Assembly (NCBI GenBank): GCA_002356435.2
Contig: AP018040.2
Span: 3,100,001 to 3,164,000, forward strand
From: Petrimonas sp. IBARAKI
GTDB lineage: Bacteria; Bacteroidota; Bacteroidia; Bacteroidales; Dysgonomonadaceae
Direction of reading: 5' to 3'
DNA: 64,000 nt
Part shown: one piece after another, positions 63,375-64,000 of the stretch
How positions within the stretch are numbered: the first letter of the stretch is position 1
Layout: each line of letters begins with the position of its first letter
Position numbers and translations under genes: made by a program
The notes under the pieces: model-generated
What the model saw: only the letters and a program-made list of their open reading frames with translations
What the model was told of the DNA's origin: nothing
The model's database searches: none

Positions 63375-64000
63375 ATGAAAAAAATTCTGTTATTGTGTTT
63401 CATTACATGTACCACGGCAACAACCATTGCCCAACAACGAAACCACTCCACTTTCTACCATCAACGTGCTTCCCTGTTTGAGAAACTGCCAGTAACAGAG
63501 AAAGACATCCTTTTTGTTGGCAACAGCATCACCAATGGCGGTGAATGGGCAGAATTATTTAACGATCCGCGCATAAAAAACCGGGGAATCAGCGGAGATA
63601 TCTGCGAAGGGATACTGGACAGACTGGCCCCCTTGCTGCGTGGCAAACCGGCGAAAATATTCCTATTGATTGGTATCAACGACCTGGCCCGTAACACTTC
63701 CCCCGATACGGTTGTGTCAATGACTGCCGACATTGTAAACAGGATCAGGTGTGAGTCACCCGGAACAGCAATCTACCTGCAAAGCATACTTCCCGTGAAC
63801 GACTGCTACGGGATGTTTGAAGGACATACCAGACACGGGAGAGCCATTGCTTCGTTAAATGAGCGCTTGAAAGAGATAGCGACATCCCAATCGATCATAT
63901 TTGTAGACCTTTACAGCCATTTCATAATACCCGGGAGTGACAAGCTGGATCCCCGATACAGCAATGATGGTCTCCACCTGATGGGTGAAGGTTACCTGAA
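63375..64000 (+). CDS. SGNH/GDSL esterase, probable sialate O-acetylesterase (3' end outside window)
   Basis: At least 208 codons are visible from the ATG at 63375 before the window ends. Signal peptide MKKILLLCFITCTTATTIAQ. SGNH blocks are all present: 'FVGNSITNGGEW' (I, Ser), 'RGISGD' (II, Gly), 'LIGINDLAR' (III, Asn) and 'NDGLHLMGEGY' (V, Asp-His). In sialic-acid loci of Bacteroides and Tannerella such an enzyme (NanS) removes O-acetyl groups that block sialidase action. The context fits this role. Only a few residues should be missing if length is usual. Confidence 0.82.
   Translation, partial: MKKILLLCFITCTTATTIAQQRNHSTFYHQRASLFEKLPVTEKDILFVGNSITNGGEWAELFNDPRIKNRGISGDICEGILDRLAPLLRGKPAKIFLLIGINDLARNTSPDTVVSMTADIVNRIRCESPGTAIYLQSILPVNDCYGMFEGHTRHGRAIASLNERLKEIATSQSIIFVDLYSHFIIPGSDKLDPRYSNDGLHLMGEGYL

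Noticed and set aside
1-64000. CRISPR arrays, tRNA and rRNA genes
   Set aside because: No regularly spaced direct repeats, cloverleaf-like segments or rRNA sequence were noticed on reading. A tRNAscan or CRISPR search was not possible here.

Overview
The window looks like a chromosomal segment of an anaerobic, fermentative member of the Bacteroidales. The evidence is three SusC/SusD outer-membrane pairs, an ECF sigma/FecR/STN-SusC signalling set, lipoprotein signal peptides, Bacteroidetes-type promoter boxes (TTG-N19-TAnnTTTG) and two electron-bifurcating type [FeFe] hydrogenase gene sets. A Dysgonomonadaceae relative (Proteiniphilum/Petrimonas type) is my guess from gene content. No rRNA, tRNA or CRISPR array was seen.

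Region 1 (1-20.9 kb, mostly AT-rich, accessory). It opens with the end of an (alpha/alpha)6-barrel glycosidase, a GH43-like beta-propeller protein and two GH127-type beta-L-arabinofuranosidases. After a long gene-poor gap come an ECF sigma factor, a FecR anti-sigma factor, an STN-bearing SusC and a SusD. A 219-bp inverted-repeat-bounded insertion separates these from a lipoprotein calcineurin-like phosphoesterase and a lipoprotein metallo-beta-lactamase-fold hydrolase. A decayed IS3-family element follows, then a Tat-exported Gfo/Idh/MocA oxidoreductase and a lipoprotein sugar isomerase/epimerase.

Region 2 (20.9-25.7 kb, core). recG and glyA lie on the minus strand and a methionine gamma-lyase on the plus strand.

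Region 3 (25.7-40.2 kb, minus strand) is one long hydrogenase/electron-transfer block. In transcription order it holds NuoE-like, a NuoF-GltD fusion and HydA2; then DRTGG, HATPase, a hydrogenase-like Fe-S protein, DRTGG, PHP and HATPase; then a broken four-helix-bundle gene; then a small ferredoxin, NuoF-like, HydA1 and NuoE-like. Two NAD(P)-linked [FeFe] hydrogenases therefore flank a probable sensory/regulatory cassette. A 26-bp perfect palindrome sits at the promoter end.

Region 4 (40.2-45.9 kb) is a second SusC/SusD/lipoprotein locus with a well-formed promoter, a long structured leader and a strong terminator.

Region 5 (46.1-55.2 kb) is a housekeeping run: lysS, gpsA, pgi, a HAD phosphatase and nadE. 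It ends with an unusual sugar-kinase/RapZ fusion followed by a MurU-like nucleotidyltransferase, probably for cell-wall amino-sugar recycling.

Region 6 (55.4-64 kb) is a sialic-acid utilisation locus: AGE/RenBP-type epimerase, GH33 sialidase, SusC, SusD and an SGNH esterase cut by the window end.
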